Shown: piece by piece, positions 16,317 to 25,629 of the stretch
Position numbering within the stretch: position 1 is the first letter of the stretch
Layout of the letters: the number at the start of each line of letters is the position of its first letter
Assembly: GCA_944320775.1 (NCBI GenBank)
Contig: CALUIV010000005.1
Coordinates: 1 to 64,000 of the forward strand
DNA: 64,000 nt
From: an uncultured Paraprevotella sp.
GTDB taxonomy: Bacteria; Bacteroidota; Bacteroidia; Bacteroidales; Bacteroidaceae
Reading direction: 5' to 3'
Program-made: the position numbers and the translations under genes
The notes under the pieces: generated by a model
Database searches by the model: none
Told to the model about the DNA's origin: nothing
Seen by the model: the letters and a program-made list of their open reading frames with translations, nothing else

Positions 16317-19300
16317 TTAAAAGTTAATGTTCAGTCCAAAGATCACGCTCTTCTGAATCGGTTGGGCATAGAGATTACCCATGGTTTCCGGATCCAGATA
16401 GTTGGTGTAGTCGCTCGAAATAACGGCCAGATTGCGTCCTTCGAGCGAAAGCGAAGCACTGCTGATGCCGAGCTTCTCCAACCATTCACTTGGCAGTTTA
16501 TAGCCTAAACGAATGCTCTGCAGGCGCATATAATTGCAGTCCTTTACCCATAGGTCCAGATAGTTGTAGAGCTGGTATTCGGAATATTGGATGTATTCGA
16601 TAGGACGCTCGTTGCTGGTCATCAGTTTCGGGAGTGTGGCATTTGGATTCTCCGATGTCCAGCGGTTGAGAATGTCCTGATTGGTGTTCATGCCACGGTC
16701 GAAGTTGGTCGGGGAGTAAGAAGGAGTAACACGCACTTTCATTCCCAAATTGAAGAAAAAGTTTACCCCCAACTGCCAGTTTTTGTATTCGAAGGTATTG
16801 ATGAAACCTCCGGAAACCTTCGGATCAGTAGTACCCATGTAGGTGAACAGGTCACGCTGTTCCTGTGCGCTCAGCGTGCTGGCACCGTGTTGGTTCAGCT
16901 TCAAGAAATCAGTGGCGGTGACCTTTCTGCCGTCTTTGGTCAGGAAGAGCGGATAACCGTCTTCGTCCAGCCCTGCGGTCTTATAAGCGAAGATTGCCCC
17001 TACGGGATAACCTTCACGACCAGGATATGTGGCATTTTCGGCCACGGTCTCTTTCAAAACCTTGTTCTCATTGAATCCTAAGTTGATATTAGTGTACCAG
17101 GTGAAGTCCTTTGTGCGGATGTTTCGTGTGGCTAGTGATACTTCCACACCCTTGTTCTCCATGCTGGCCCAGTTGATGGTCGTTGAGGAAAATCCGGTTT
17201 CCAACGGCAGCATCTTCATGCCGATCAGGTCGGAACTGTAGCGGTAATAGTAGTCCACACCCAGACGGATGGCATTGTCCAATACGGCCAGATCCATACC
17301 TACATTCGCATTCTGGGTCTTTTCCCAGCGCAGGGCCGGATTCGGAGCAGTTTCCGATTCAATCATGTCTTCGGAATAACCCGGCAGGATGGTGCCCTGC
17401 AGGTAGCTTCCGATGAGGTAGGGCGAAGTGGTCTTGTCGATATTACCCTGAAGACCGTATGAGGCACGGATGCCTAAATCATTGATGGCCTCGACATCTT
17501 TCAGGAACGTTTCCTCCTTGACGCGCCACAGACCGCTGACAGAATAAAGCGGCAGATAGCGGTATTTCTTGGCAACACCGAACACGTCGGAACCGTCGAA
17601 ACGAATGCTTCCGCCCAAGGTGTAGCGTGCCTTGTAGGTATAAGAGCCGGTAGCAAACCACGATACAAATGCATTCTCAAAATACGATTCTTGATGCAAT
17701 GGGAAATATTTGGCCATATTTTCATTTGGGAAGATAACCGGTTGTGAGGTCAACGTGCGATTGTCATAACCATAGGCCGCCGAAAAGATACTGCTGTATT
17801 CAGAATGGCGTATTTCTGTTCCGACCATGAATTGCATATCATGCTTGTTCTTGAAGTGTTGCTGATATTCAGCCATGGCTTTCCAGGTCCACTGATTGTT
17901 GTGTGCCTCAGTTACTTTATGCATACCTCCTTCTGGCAAGAAGCTGCGCTTTCCGTCTGAATATGAATACTGCGCGCGCTCATGATCCTTACGCATGGCG
18001 AAACTGTTCTCACCGGCATATTTGTCCAATGTGGACGCATCCACTTGAAGACCGAACTGTGACGTCAGTTTGAAATGGTCGTTCAGCTTGAGTTCTCCGT
18101 CGAAGATGGCCATCACAGAGCGGTCGGTCCGCTCGTTCGAGGTGTTGGCACGCTCTTCGAAGATGTTGAAATCCAATTCAGAGTCTTCTTTCCCTCCCTG
18201 GACGTTTACGTCGTAGATATAGTCTCCGTTCTCGTCAAACGGACGCATGTACGGATTGGCTAAGCGCGAATAATACACAGGATTGACAAAACCGTTGTAG
18301 TCGGTCATGTAGCTTTTCTGCTGGCGCTGGTTGGCAAATATCGAAGCTCCGAGTTTCAGGAGTTTGTTTACCTGATAATTGGTCTTCAGGGTTACGTTGA
18401 ATCGGTTGTTATCCACACCGGTTACGTTGCCCTGTTCATCGTAGTAGCCTACAGACGTATAATAGTTGGCTTTTTCATTTCCTCCCGAAATACTGAAGTT
18501 GTATTCTTGGTTGAATACATCGCGGAACAGTATGTCATTCCAGTCGGTATGGATATGGCGCAGCCGGTTGATAGCTGTTTGTGCCTCAGGAGTCAGGGCA
18601 TCCCATCCGCCTTGTTTGTAAGCGCTGGTCAGTCCCATACTGTTCAGAATGCGGGCCACGTCACCTTTATTCTCACGGAACGTATAGTCTGAGCGGAGCA
18701 AATCCAACTCCAGATTCACTTTCTCGTTAGAGTTCAGCAGGTTCAGACGGTCCATATTGATGTTCGGACTGTAAGTCAGTTTCGTGGAGAAGTTGACCTG
18801 CGGCTTTCCGGCTTTACCCTTCTTGGTGGTGATGACAATCACACCGTTGGCGGCGCGTGCACCGTAGATGGCTGTAGCAGCGGCGTCTTTCAAGACTGTA
18901 ATGCTCTCTATATCTGACGGGTTGATGCCTGCAATGGAGGTCTGATAAATATTATCAATATCTTTCAGGTCTTCCATATCGGGTATATCTGTTCCTTCTA
19001 AAGGAATGCCGTCAAGCACCCATAAAGGTTCTTGAGTTCCATTAATAGAAGCTGTACCGCGGATACGGATTTTTACCGGTGCTCCCGGTGCTCCCGAAGT
19101 GGAAACGGTAGACAGACCAGAGATTTGTCCGGCCAAAGCCTGGTCGATGCTTTTAACGGCTCCTATTTTCTCATCAGAGATATTCAGGGTGGTTACCGCT
19201 GCGGTCAGTTTACGGCGGTCAATTTTCTGATAACCGGTAACAACCAGCTCATCCATCTCTTTTGAAGAGCTTTTTAGGATTACTTTATATTGATTTACAT

Positions 19301-19574
19301 TCGGCTTCAGAGAAACCTTCTGGGTTTGATAACCCACGAAACGTACTTCCAGGTAGGTTACATCGGCAGAAACCTCCAGAGCGAAGTTTCCGTTCAGGTC
19401 ACTGGTTGTGCCTGCCATTGCTTTTCCTTCTGAGGTCGGTACGGATATAGTAGCACCCGGTAGAGGTTCATTGTTGAAGTCACCGTCGAGCACCATACCT
19501 TTTATAATACGGTTTTGTGCCTCTATTCCAGAAATCGAGAGTAATATCAATAAAATACATGAGATAATTTTCAT
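16317..19574 (-). CDS. SusC/RagA-family TonB-dependent outer-membrane transporter
   Basis: The 1085-residue protein has a signal peptide cleaved before Gln20, a carboxypeptidase-D-regulatory-like domain (about 24-105), a TonB-box-like region around MDELVVTGYQ, a plug ending in GINPSDIESITVLKDAAATA and YGARAANGVIVITTKKGK (about 215-252), and a 22-strand barrel finishing in IFGLNINF. It imports large ligands bound by its SusD partner using TonB energy. No N-terminal anti-sigma-interacting (STN) domain is present, so direct ECF-sigma signalling through it is unlikely. It lies between the metalloprotease gene (10-base gap) and susD. Confidence 0.96.
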   Translation of the reverse strand: MKIISCILLILLSISGIEAQNRIIKGMVLDGDFNNEPLPGATISVPTSEGKAMAGTTSDLNGNFALEVSADVTYLEVRFVGYQTQKVSLKPNVNQYKVILKSSSKEMDELVVTGYQKIDRRKLTAAVTTLNISDEKIGAVKSIDQALAGQISGLSTVSTSGAPGAPVKIRIRGTASINGTQEPLWVLDGIPLEGTDIPDMEDLKDIDNIYQTSIAGINPSDIESITVLKDAAATAIYGARAANGVIVITTKKGKAGKPQVNFSTKLTYSPNINMDRLNLLNSNEKVNLELDLLRSDYTFRENKGDVARILNSMGLTSAYKQGGWDALTPEAQTAINRLRHIHTDWNDILFRDVFNQEYNFSISGGNEKANYYTSVGYYDEQGNVTGVDNNRFNVTLKTNYQVNKLLKLGASIFANQRQQKSYMTDYNGFVNPVYYSRLANPYMRPFDENGDYIYDVNVQGGKEDSELDFNIFEERANTSNERTDRSVMAIFDGELKLNDHFKLTSQFGLQVDASTLDKYAGENSFAMRKDHERAQYSYSDGKRSFLPEGGMHKVTEAHNNQWTWKAMAEYQQHFKNKHDMQFMVGTEIRHSEYSSIFSAAYGYDNRTLTSQPVIFPNENMAKYFPLHQESYFENAFVSWFATGSYTYKARYTLGGSIRFDGSDVFGVAKKYRYLPLYSVSGLWRVKEETFLKDVEAINDLGIRASYGLQGNIDKTTSPYLIGSYLQGTILPGYSEDMIESETAPNPALRWEKTQNANVGMDLAVLDNAIRLGVDYYYRYSSDLIGMKMLPLETGFSSTTINWASMENKGVEVSLATRNIRTKDFTWYTNINLGFNENKVLKETVAENATYPGREGYPVGAIFAYKTAGLDEDGYPLFLTKDGRKVTATDFLKLNQHGASTLSAQEQRDLFTYMGTTDPKVSGGFINTFEYKNWQLGVNFFFNLGMKVRVTPSYSPTNFDRGMNTNQDILNRWTSENPNATLPKLMTSNERPIEYIQYSEYQLYNYLDLWVKDCNYMRLQSIRLGYKLPSEWLEKLGISSASLSLEGRNLAVISSDYTNYLDPETMGNLYAQPIQKSVIFGLNINF

Positions 19575-19584
19575 ATACGTCGTT

Positions 19585-22179
19585 TTATTTATTTAATCCT
19601 AATGCCGTTTGGATGCGCAAGATCAGGTCTTCATAATGGAATTTTGTAGCCGTATCGCCACTGTTGCGCTTGCTTTTGAGCAGATTTAGGATACGCATCA
19701 GCTCGCCGCGTTTCACACTGATGGCGTCGCTAATGCGATTGGCCTGCTTGCCATACAGGTCGATGTTGCGGATACCTCCACTACGTTCTGCCTCGTCTTC
19801 CAGATGGTTTTCACCGCAAGAGCAAAGGTATCTTGGTTTGTCCCACAAAGAATTTTCGTACAGGCTCTTATTGATTTTTACCCCTTCTGCTTCAGCTGCT
19901 GCCGTAATGAGTGCATCAACATAAGCTTTCTGAATGTTGCGGGTCATGACGTCTGTCTTTTTGCCTGATATGGTGGTTTCAAAAATATGTTTGTGCAGCA
20001 TCTCCATCATATCGACGGCAGTAAATGCTTGGCTACCATTGTGGAATTCATTTTCAATCATACGTACGAGACGTTCATTGTGCAACAAATCCCAAAATAC
20101 ATAGTTCAGTTGGTTTTTAAATGCCAAATTAGGGTTTTGTTCGACTAAACCTACTGGAGTATCTTTCAAAAGATAGGTGTAATTGGTAATCGGTGCATTG
20201 AACAACCAATCTGGATAAGTGAAGATTTCTTCCAACAGGAACTGGAGGGCGTCCTGTTGGCGTTCTTTCTCTACATAGGTAAAGGTTTGTATACCATCAC
20301 CTACTGTTGTATTCTCCAGATAGATGCCACCTACATTGGCCATGACATGATACAGATATAGGCCCCATTGGAAAATCACCCCTGAATAGAGCTTGGCGGC
20401 TTCTTCATAAGTCTGTCCCGGCTGTCCGGTAGTGGTCCAGCTGATCAGCTCCGGCATAATACGTTTCAGGTTGGCAATACCGTAACGGGCGGATTTCATG
20501 GCATTGTCGCCCAAATCCTCGCTTAAGGAACGTGGATCTACCGCGGCACGTGCCGGTTGGGCCTCGCTATAACGGAAAAGTGGTCCGTTATGCTTCTTCA
20601 GAAAATCGAATAATGGCTTCTTGCCTTCCTCTTCTGTAGGGAACCAGCGATAGCCCCATTCAATGGCCATTAGGTCATAAACACCGATATGCGGTGAGAC
20701 TACAGTCACTCCATCGCCCGGCTGTGCCACATAGTTAAAGCGTGCATAATCCATGATTGAGGTAGAGGTGCCTCCTATGCGGGTTGTAAACTCTGCAGAC
20801 CGTAATGAGTCTGTCGGATAGGCGCTTGAGGCACGCATATTATGACGCAAGCCAAGAGAGTGTCCCACTTCATGACAGGCAACAAAGCGGGCTGCGTCAC
20901 CGATGAGGCTGTCCGGAAGCTGTAATGTACGGGCTTGTGGATTAATAGGGCCAGTCTGTACCATAATCCATTCGCGCAGCAGAGATTGTACGTTATGCCA
21001 CCAGATGATGTCTGCTTCGAGAATCTCTCCCGTTCTTGGGTCAATAACAGATGGTCCCATGGCATTGGCCTTATCTGATGCGGCATAAGTAAGGACCGAG
21101 TATTTCATATCGTCTCCTTCGGCAGCGATGCTATCCGTATAATCCTTCACCTGTACTGCGTTTTTGAAGCCTGCTTTTTCAAAAGCCACGTTCCAGTCGA
21201 GTATTCCCTTTTTGATATATGGGCGCAGATGTTTAGGCATGGCAGCATCAATGTAGAACACAATTGGTTTAACTGGTTCCACCAGTTGTCCGGCCATATA
21301 AGCTTCCTTGTCCTGTGGTTCCAAACGCCATCGGGTGATATAGTTCTTTTCCTTTAGCTCCTGTTGCGTGTCGGAATAGTGCAGGCGTGGGGTAGTGAAG
21401 TAGCCTACGAGTGGGGATTCTTCACGTCCCGGCATAGGCTTTTCAGGAAGTAGAGTCAGTGATGAGCTGACAACCACGGTAATGTTTACCTTGCTCATAC
21501 CTTCACGTACGATTGTTGTCAGTTCGGAAGTTGCCGTTACGTTATTAGAAAATGCACGAATATTTAGAATACGCGAGAGATCGGTATTGGCGGATGTTCC
21601 CAAATTGATCAGGTTGAAGACGTCATTCAGGCAGTTTTGCTTTCCGTTAAACAGATCGTTCACCTTAATCAGAACGCTTGAAGAGTCCGAAGCAACAGCT
21701 TCTACTTTCAGGTTCGCAATCAGCGGGTCGATATAGTTGTCCAATACAGAAGCACCGATGACATTTCCTTCTGGAAATTCGGGTGTATTCCTTTGCTGGC
21801 GGATAGCCACTTTTTTATCCGTCTTGTTCCATTCGAATCGGATGGTCTGGTTCTCATAATTGATTCCTTTATTCACTCCCGCCTCATTCAATTCTTTGGG
21901 AACACGTTGCAGACGGTTGGTGACGAGGAATTCTCTGCCCATCAGCGCTGACGGAACTTCCAAATAAAATGTATCTTCTTTTTTGATAACATTCATTACG
22001 CCTTCAAAGGCAACCGAATCTCTTCCGGTGAGTTTCTTGTATTCGGAAATTTGAACTTCTTGTTGGGCTTTCTTTTTTTTCTTCTTAATAGGGAATATTC
22101 CTGCTGCCTGTCCCGCAATCACTGCGTCGGTAGCAAACAACAGAGCGAACATTCCAATCCATATTGTACGTTTGCTCAT
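19585..22179 (-). CDS. Zinc-dependent metalloprotease, DUF5117/DUF5118-type
   Basis: The 864-residue exported protein has the metzincin-type zinc motif HEVGHSLGLRH (His436, Glu437, His440, His446) and a Met-turn-like SIMDY with Met476. The signal peptide ends near IAG/Q, then a lysine run (31-37) follows. The arrangement fits the large Bacteroidota 'zinc-dependent metalloprotease' family with DUF5117/5118 regions, whose exact substrates are unknown. As first gene of the operon with SusC and SusD, it probably degrades proteins into peptides that the transporter takes up. There is no T9SS domain, so a periplasmic location is most likely. No transcription regulator is encoded beside it. Confidence 0.88.
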   Translation of the reverse strand: MSKRTIWIGMFALLFATDAVIAGQAAGIFPIKKKKKKAQQEVQISEYKKLTGRDSVAFEGVMNVIKKEDTFYLEVPSALMGREFLVTNRLQRVPKELNEAGVNKGINYENQTIRFEWNKTDKKVAIRQQRNTPEFPEGNVIGASVLDNYIDPLIANLKVEAVASDSSSVLIKVNDLFNGKQNCLNDVFNLINLGTSANTDLSRILNIRAFSNNVTATSELTTIVREGMSKVNITVVVSSSLTLLPEKPMPGREESPLVGYFTTPRLHYSDTQQELKEKNYITRWRLEPQDKEAYMAGQLVEPVKPIVFYIDAAMPKHLRPYIKKGILDWNVAFEKAGFKNAVQVKDYTDSIAAEGDDMKYSVLTYAASDKANAMGPSVIDPRTGEILEADIIWWHNVQSLLREWIMVQTGPINPQARTLQLPDSLIGDAARFVACHEVGHSLGLRHNMRASSAYPTDSLRSAEFTTRIGGTSTSIMDYARFNYVAQPGDGVTVVSPHIGVYDLMAIEWGYRWFPTEEEGKKPLFDFLKKHNGPLFRYSEAQPARAAVDPRSLSEDLGDNAMKSARYGIANLKRIMPELISWTTTGQPGQTYEEAAKLYSGVIFQWGLYLYHVMANVGGIYLENTTVGDGIQTFTYVEKERQQDALQFLLEEIFTYPDWLFNAPITNYTYLLKDTPVGLVEQNPNLAFKNQLNYVFWDLLHNERLVRMIENEFHNGSQAFTAVDMMEMLHKHIFETTISGKKTDVMTRNIQKAYVDALITAAAEAEGVKINKSLYENSLWDKPRYLCSCGENHLEDEAERSGGIRNIDLYGKQANRISDAISVKRGELMRILNLLKSKRNSGDTATKFHYEDLILRIQTALGLNK

Positions 22180-22282
22180 AATTGGTTCTTAGAATATGGT
22201 TTGAATCTCTTGTTCAGATAATCTTTATTATTTATGAAAAAGTTCTGCAAGTAAATGAATCTCAGAACTGTTCTTGATATGT

Positions 22283-22324
22283 ATAAAATAAAAAATGTCT
22301 TGGCTTACGAAGAAGCCAAGACAT
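22283..22324 (-). terminator. Terminator of the aminotransferase gene
   Basis: A 12-bp stem (22295-22306 with 22313-22324) is followed on the minus strand by a T-run. It lies between the aminotransferase stop and the metalloprotease operon, so the latter must have its own promoter. Confidence 0.88.
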
Positions 22325-22336
22325 AGATCAAAGTTC

Positions 22337-23530
22337 TTATTTTAAGTGAGATAAAGCTTCTTTGATGCGCTTCATAGCCTCTATGATGTTTTCGTCACTG
22401 GTTGCATAACTCATACGGAAACATTCCGGAGAACCGAAGTCGTCGCCGCCTACGGTTGCTACGTGGCCAACTTCCAGCAGGTACATCGCCAAGTCTGTAG
22501 CGGTGTTGATAACATGATCTCCATCTTTCTTACCAAAGAAAGAACTGCATTTTGGGAACAGATAGAAAGCTCCTTGGGGATCATTAACTTCTAATCCTGG
22601 AATTTCGCGGGCCAGTTTTACAATCAGGTTTTTACGACGTTCAAAAGCCTGGCGCATTTCCTCTACGCATTCCTGAGGACCTGCATATGCCGCTTCTGCA
22701 GCCTTTTGAGATACGGAGCAAGGACCACTCGTGTATTGTCCCTGCAGCTTGTTACAGCCTTTGACAATCCATTCCGGACCTGCGATGAAACCAATACGCC
22801 AGCCTGTCATGGCATAAGCTTTTGAAACACCATTGATGATGACGACACGGTCTTTGATTTCAGCAAACTGGGCAATACTTTCGTGTTTACCTACGTAATT
22901 GATATGTTCGTAGATTTCGTCTGCCAGAATAATAATCCGTTCGTGTTTTGCCAATACTTCAGCCAATCCTTTCAATTCTTCTTTTGAATATACGGAACCT
23001 GTAGGATTGCTCGGTGAGCAAAGGATCAACGCGCGTGTTTTCGGAGTAATTGCAGCTTCAAGCTGTTTCGGAGTGATTTTAAAATCTTGTTCAATGCCGG
23101 CCGGAACGATAACAGGAGTTCCGTCTGCCAGCTTGACCATTTCCGGATAGCTTACCCAATATGGGGCAGGAATGATCACTTCATCGCCTTCGTTTACAAT
23201 GGCCATTACAGCATTGCAAACAGACTGTTTTGCACCGTTCGCACATGAAATCTGCGCAGGAGTATATTCCAATCCGTTTTCTTTTTTCAGCTTCTCAACG
23301 ATGGCTTGACGTAATGCCGGATAGCCTGGAACTGGAGAATAACGGGAATAGTTGTCTTCTACAGCCTTGATGGCTGCAGCCTTGATGTGATCGGGAGTGT
23401 TAAAATCAGGTTCACCCACACTTAAATTGATTACATCGATTCCCTGTGCTTTCAGTTCATTACTTTTCTGTGACATCAGAAGTGTAGCTGAAGGAGATAG
23501 TCTGTTCAGACGGTCGGATAATTGATTCAT
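22337..23530 (-). CDS. aspC: Class I aspartate aminotransferase
   Basis: The 397-residue PLP enzyme exchanges amino groups between aspartate and 2-oxoglutarate. The PLP lysine is in NGVSKAYAMTGWRIGF near residue 240, SNPTGSVYSKEEL near 175-187 is the conserved loop, and the carboxylate-binding arginine is in CFRMSYATSDE near 375. The sequence type is the thermophile/Gram-positive subgroup (class Ib) rather than E. coli AspC. It is monocistronic, with a promoter-like box and a terminator. Confidence 0.92.
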   Translation of the reverse strand: MNQLSDRLNRLSPSATLLMSQKSNELKAQGIDVINLSVGEPDFNTPDHIKAAAIKAVEDNYSRYSPVPGYPALRQAIVEKLKKENGLEYTPAQISCANGAKQSVCNAVMAIVNEGDEVIIPAPYWVSYPEMVKLADGTPVIVPAGIEQDFKITPKQLEAAITPKTRALILCSPSNPTGSVYSKEELKGLAEVLAKHERIIILADEIYEHINYVGKHESIAQFAEIKDRVVIINGVSKAYAMTGWRIGFIAGPEWIVKGCNKLQGQYTSGPCSVSQKAAEAAYAGPQECVEEMRQAFERRKNLIVKLAREIPGLEVNDPQGAFYLFPKCSSFFGKKDGDHVINTATDLAMYLLEVGHVATVGGDDFGSPECFRMSYATSDENIIEAMKRIKEALSHLK

Positions 23531-23568
23531 TTTCGTACTATTTTAGTTTAGTAAATGATATTTGCTTG

Positions 23569-23576
23569 CAAAATTA
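23569..23576 (-). promoter_or_regulatory. Candidate -7 element of aspC
   Basis: The minus strand reads TAATTTTG, an exact TAnnTTTG match, 38 bases before the aspC ATG. Confidence 0.5.
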
Positions 23577-23663
23577 GATATTTTCTTTGTAAGAAACATC
23601 CTTTTAACGGTTTTTACTTTAAATATCTGTCATTTTGCTAACCATAAATAGCATTTAAGCGGA

Positions 23664-24380
23664 TTATTTGCGGTTGCCAAGAATTTTTAGGAGATATAAG
23701 AACAAGTTGATAAAATCGAGATATAAAGTCAGGCTACCCATTAAAGCCATTTTCTGACTGTTCTCATTGATTTCGGTGCCATATTCTCGAAGCATTTGTT
23801 TAATTTTCTGTGTATCATATGCTGTGAGACCAATGAAGAGAAGTACACCTACATAGGTAATAATCCAGTCAAGGGTGGAGTTAGCCAGAAACATATTAAC
23901 TAAAGTGGCAATGACAAGTCCGATAAGTGTCATTAACAAATATGTTCCCATCTTACTTAAATCTTTTTTTGTCGTATATCCAATCAATGTCATACTTCCG
24001 AAGGTTCCGGCAGTGACAAAGAAAGTCGTGACGATTGAATCTAATTGATATGCAAGAAAGATTACCGAAAGTGTTGCTCCTGTCAGGATGGAATATAGAA
24101 TAAACATTAATGTAGCAGTCGTAAACGAAAGCTTTTGTATTCTGGCTGACAGAATGATAACAACAGCTAGTTCCGCAATAATCAAACCGTAGAAGGTGAT
24201 TTTGCTGCTAAACAGCATACTTAACATTGCCGGACTGAATGCAACTGTTGCTGCTGTTAGTCCGGTGATGATCAAGGCGAATGTCATCCAAAGATAAACG
24301 CTACGCATAAGCTTGGAATAGGCTGAAACACGCGTTAGTTCCTGTTCGCCTAAGGCATAAATATTTTTTTCTTCAATCAT
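23664..24380 (-). CDS. Bax inhibitor-1/YccA-family membrane protein
   Basis: The 238-residue protein has seven hydrophobic segments separated by short loops, starting near residue 25 (MRSVYLWMTFALIITGL) and ending with the conserved acidic motif region YDTQKIKQML and LYLDFINLFLYLLKILG, both typical of the BI-1 (TMBIM/UPF0005) family. Members can act as pH-sensitive calcium leak channels; the bacterial role is not settled. It is the third gene after lptF-like and ribBA on one transcript, 20 bases behind ribBA. Confidence 0.93.
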   Translation of the reverse strand: MIEEKNIYALGEQELTRVSAYSKLMRSVYLWMTFALIITGLTAATVAFSPAMLSMLFSSKITFYGLIIAELAVVIILSARIQKLSFTTATLMFILYSILTGATLSVIFLAYQLDSIVTTFFVTAGTFGSMTLIGYTTKKDLSKMGTYLLMTLIGLVIATLVNMFLANSTLDWIITYVGVLLFIGLTAYDTQKIKQMLREYGTEINENSQKMALMGSLTLYLDFINLFLYLLKILGNRK

Positions 24381-24400
24381 GGCATCATGTTGTTAATTTG

Positions 24401-25615
24401 TTATTTATTGAAATGAAGGGTATGTCCCATACGGTCTTTCTTTGTATGCATGTATTTCTCGTTGTAGGGAGTGATACCTACTTCAATAGGGACATTTTCT
24501 ACAATCTCAAGTCCGTAGGCTTCTAGACCAACTCTTTTTACGGGGTTGTTGGTGAGTAAACGCATTTTGTGAACCCCCAGATCATGGAGAATCTGTGCAC
24601 CGACTCCGTATTCACGTTCGTCCGGCAAGAAGCCCAAATGCGTGTTGGCATCAACTGTATCCAGACCTTCTTCTTGTAGTTTGTATGCTTTCATTTTATT
24701 GAATAAGCCAATTCCGCGACCTTCTTGATTCATATAAAGGACGATTCCTTTTCCTTCTTTTTCGATCATGCGCATGGATTCATGTAATTGTGCCCCACAG
24801 TCGCAGCGTTGACTTCCGAAGATATCGCCGGTTACACATGAAGAGTGAACACGAACTAATATTGGTTCATCGGGTTCCCAAGTACCTTTGATCAGGGCAA
24901 CATGTTCCAACCCATTACTTTTTTGACGGAAAGTGATGTCCCGGAAATGTCCGTATATGGTTGGCATATCTACTTCCGGACCTCTTTCTACCATACTTTC
25001 TTGTTTTAGTCTATAGGCAATTAAGTCGCGTATAGCAATGATTTTCAAACCGAATTTTTGGGCAACTTCTTGAAGTTGAGGCATTCGCGCCATAGTTCCG
25101 TCTTCGTTGAGAATTTCTATTAGTGCGGCTGCTGGTTGTAAACCAGAGAGGCGTGCCAAGTCTACAGCAGCTTCTGTATGTCCGGCTCTACGAAGAACTC
25201 CTTTATCTTGAGCATAAAGAGGATTGATATGTCCGGGACGTCCAAAATCTGTTGGTTTAGAATTGGGATCAGCTAATGCGCGAATGGTTGCAGCACGGTC
25301 GTGAGCAGAAACACCCGTAGTACATCCTTCCAGCTTGTCCACTGTAACTGTAAATGGAGTTCCTAATATTGAAGTGTTGTCTGATACTTGATGGGGCAAT
25401 TCCAGCTCTTCACTTCGGGATATGGTGATTGGTGCACAGAGTACACCACGTCCATTTGTGAGCATGAAGTTTACTTTTTCTGGGGTGATCATTTCTGCTG
25501 CTGTAATGAAATCACCTTCGTTTTCACGATCTTCATCGTCGACTACGATAATGAATTTTCCTTCTTTGAAATCGGCTAATGCCTCTTCGATGGTGCTTAA
25601 CTTAAAACTGTCCAT
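24401..25615 (-). CDS. ribBA: Bifunctional DHBP synthase / GTP cyclohydrolase II
   Basis: The 404-residue fusion carries the first committed steps of riboflavin synthesis. The N-terminal RibB half (about 1-200) has [21 protein letters not shown] and [11 protein letters not shown]; it converts ribulose 5-phosphate to 3,4-dihydroxy-2-butanone 4-phosphate. The C-terminal RibA half has the zinc cysteines in [20 protein letters not shown] and the NQEGRGIGL loop; it opens GTP. Both active sites look intact. The gene lies 14 bases after the permease gene. I see no FMN riboswitch before it. Confidence 0.96.
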   Translation of the reverse strand: MDSFKLSTIEEALADFKEGKFIIVVDDEDRENEGDFITAAEMITPEKVNFMLTNGRGVLCAPITISRSEELELPHQVSDNTSILGTPFTVTVDKLEGCTTGVSAHDRAATIRALADPNSKPTDFGRPGHINPLYAQDKGVLRRAGHTEAAVDLARLSGLQPAAALIEILNEDGTMARMPQLQEVAQKFGLKIIAIRDLIAYRLKQESMVERGPEVDMPTIYGHFRDITFRQKSNGLEHVALIKGTWEPDEPILVRVHSSCVTGDIFGSQRCDCGAQLHESMRMIEKEGKGIVLYMNQEGRGIGLFNKMKAYKLQEEGLDTVDANTHLGFLPDEREYGVGAQILHDLGVHKMRLLTNNPVKRVGLEAYGLEIVENVPIEVGITPYNEKYMHTKKDRMGHTLHFNK

Positions 25616-25629
25616 ATAAGTGTGCTATT

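Noticed and set aside
16587..17081. Plus-strand ORFs antisense to susC
   Set aside because: They are shadows of a recognised 1085-residue transporter frame.
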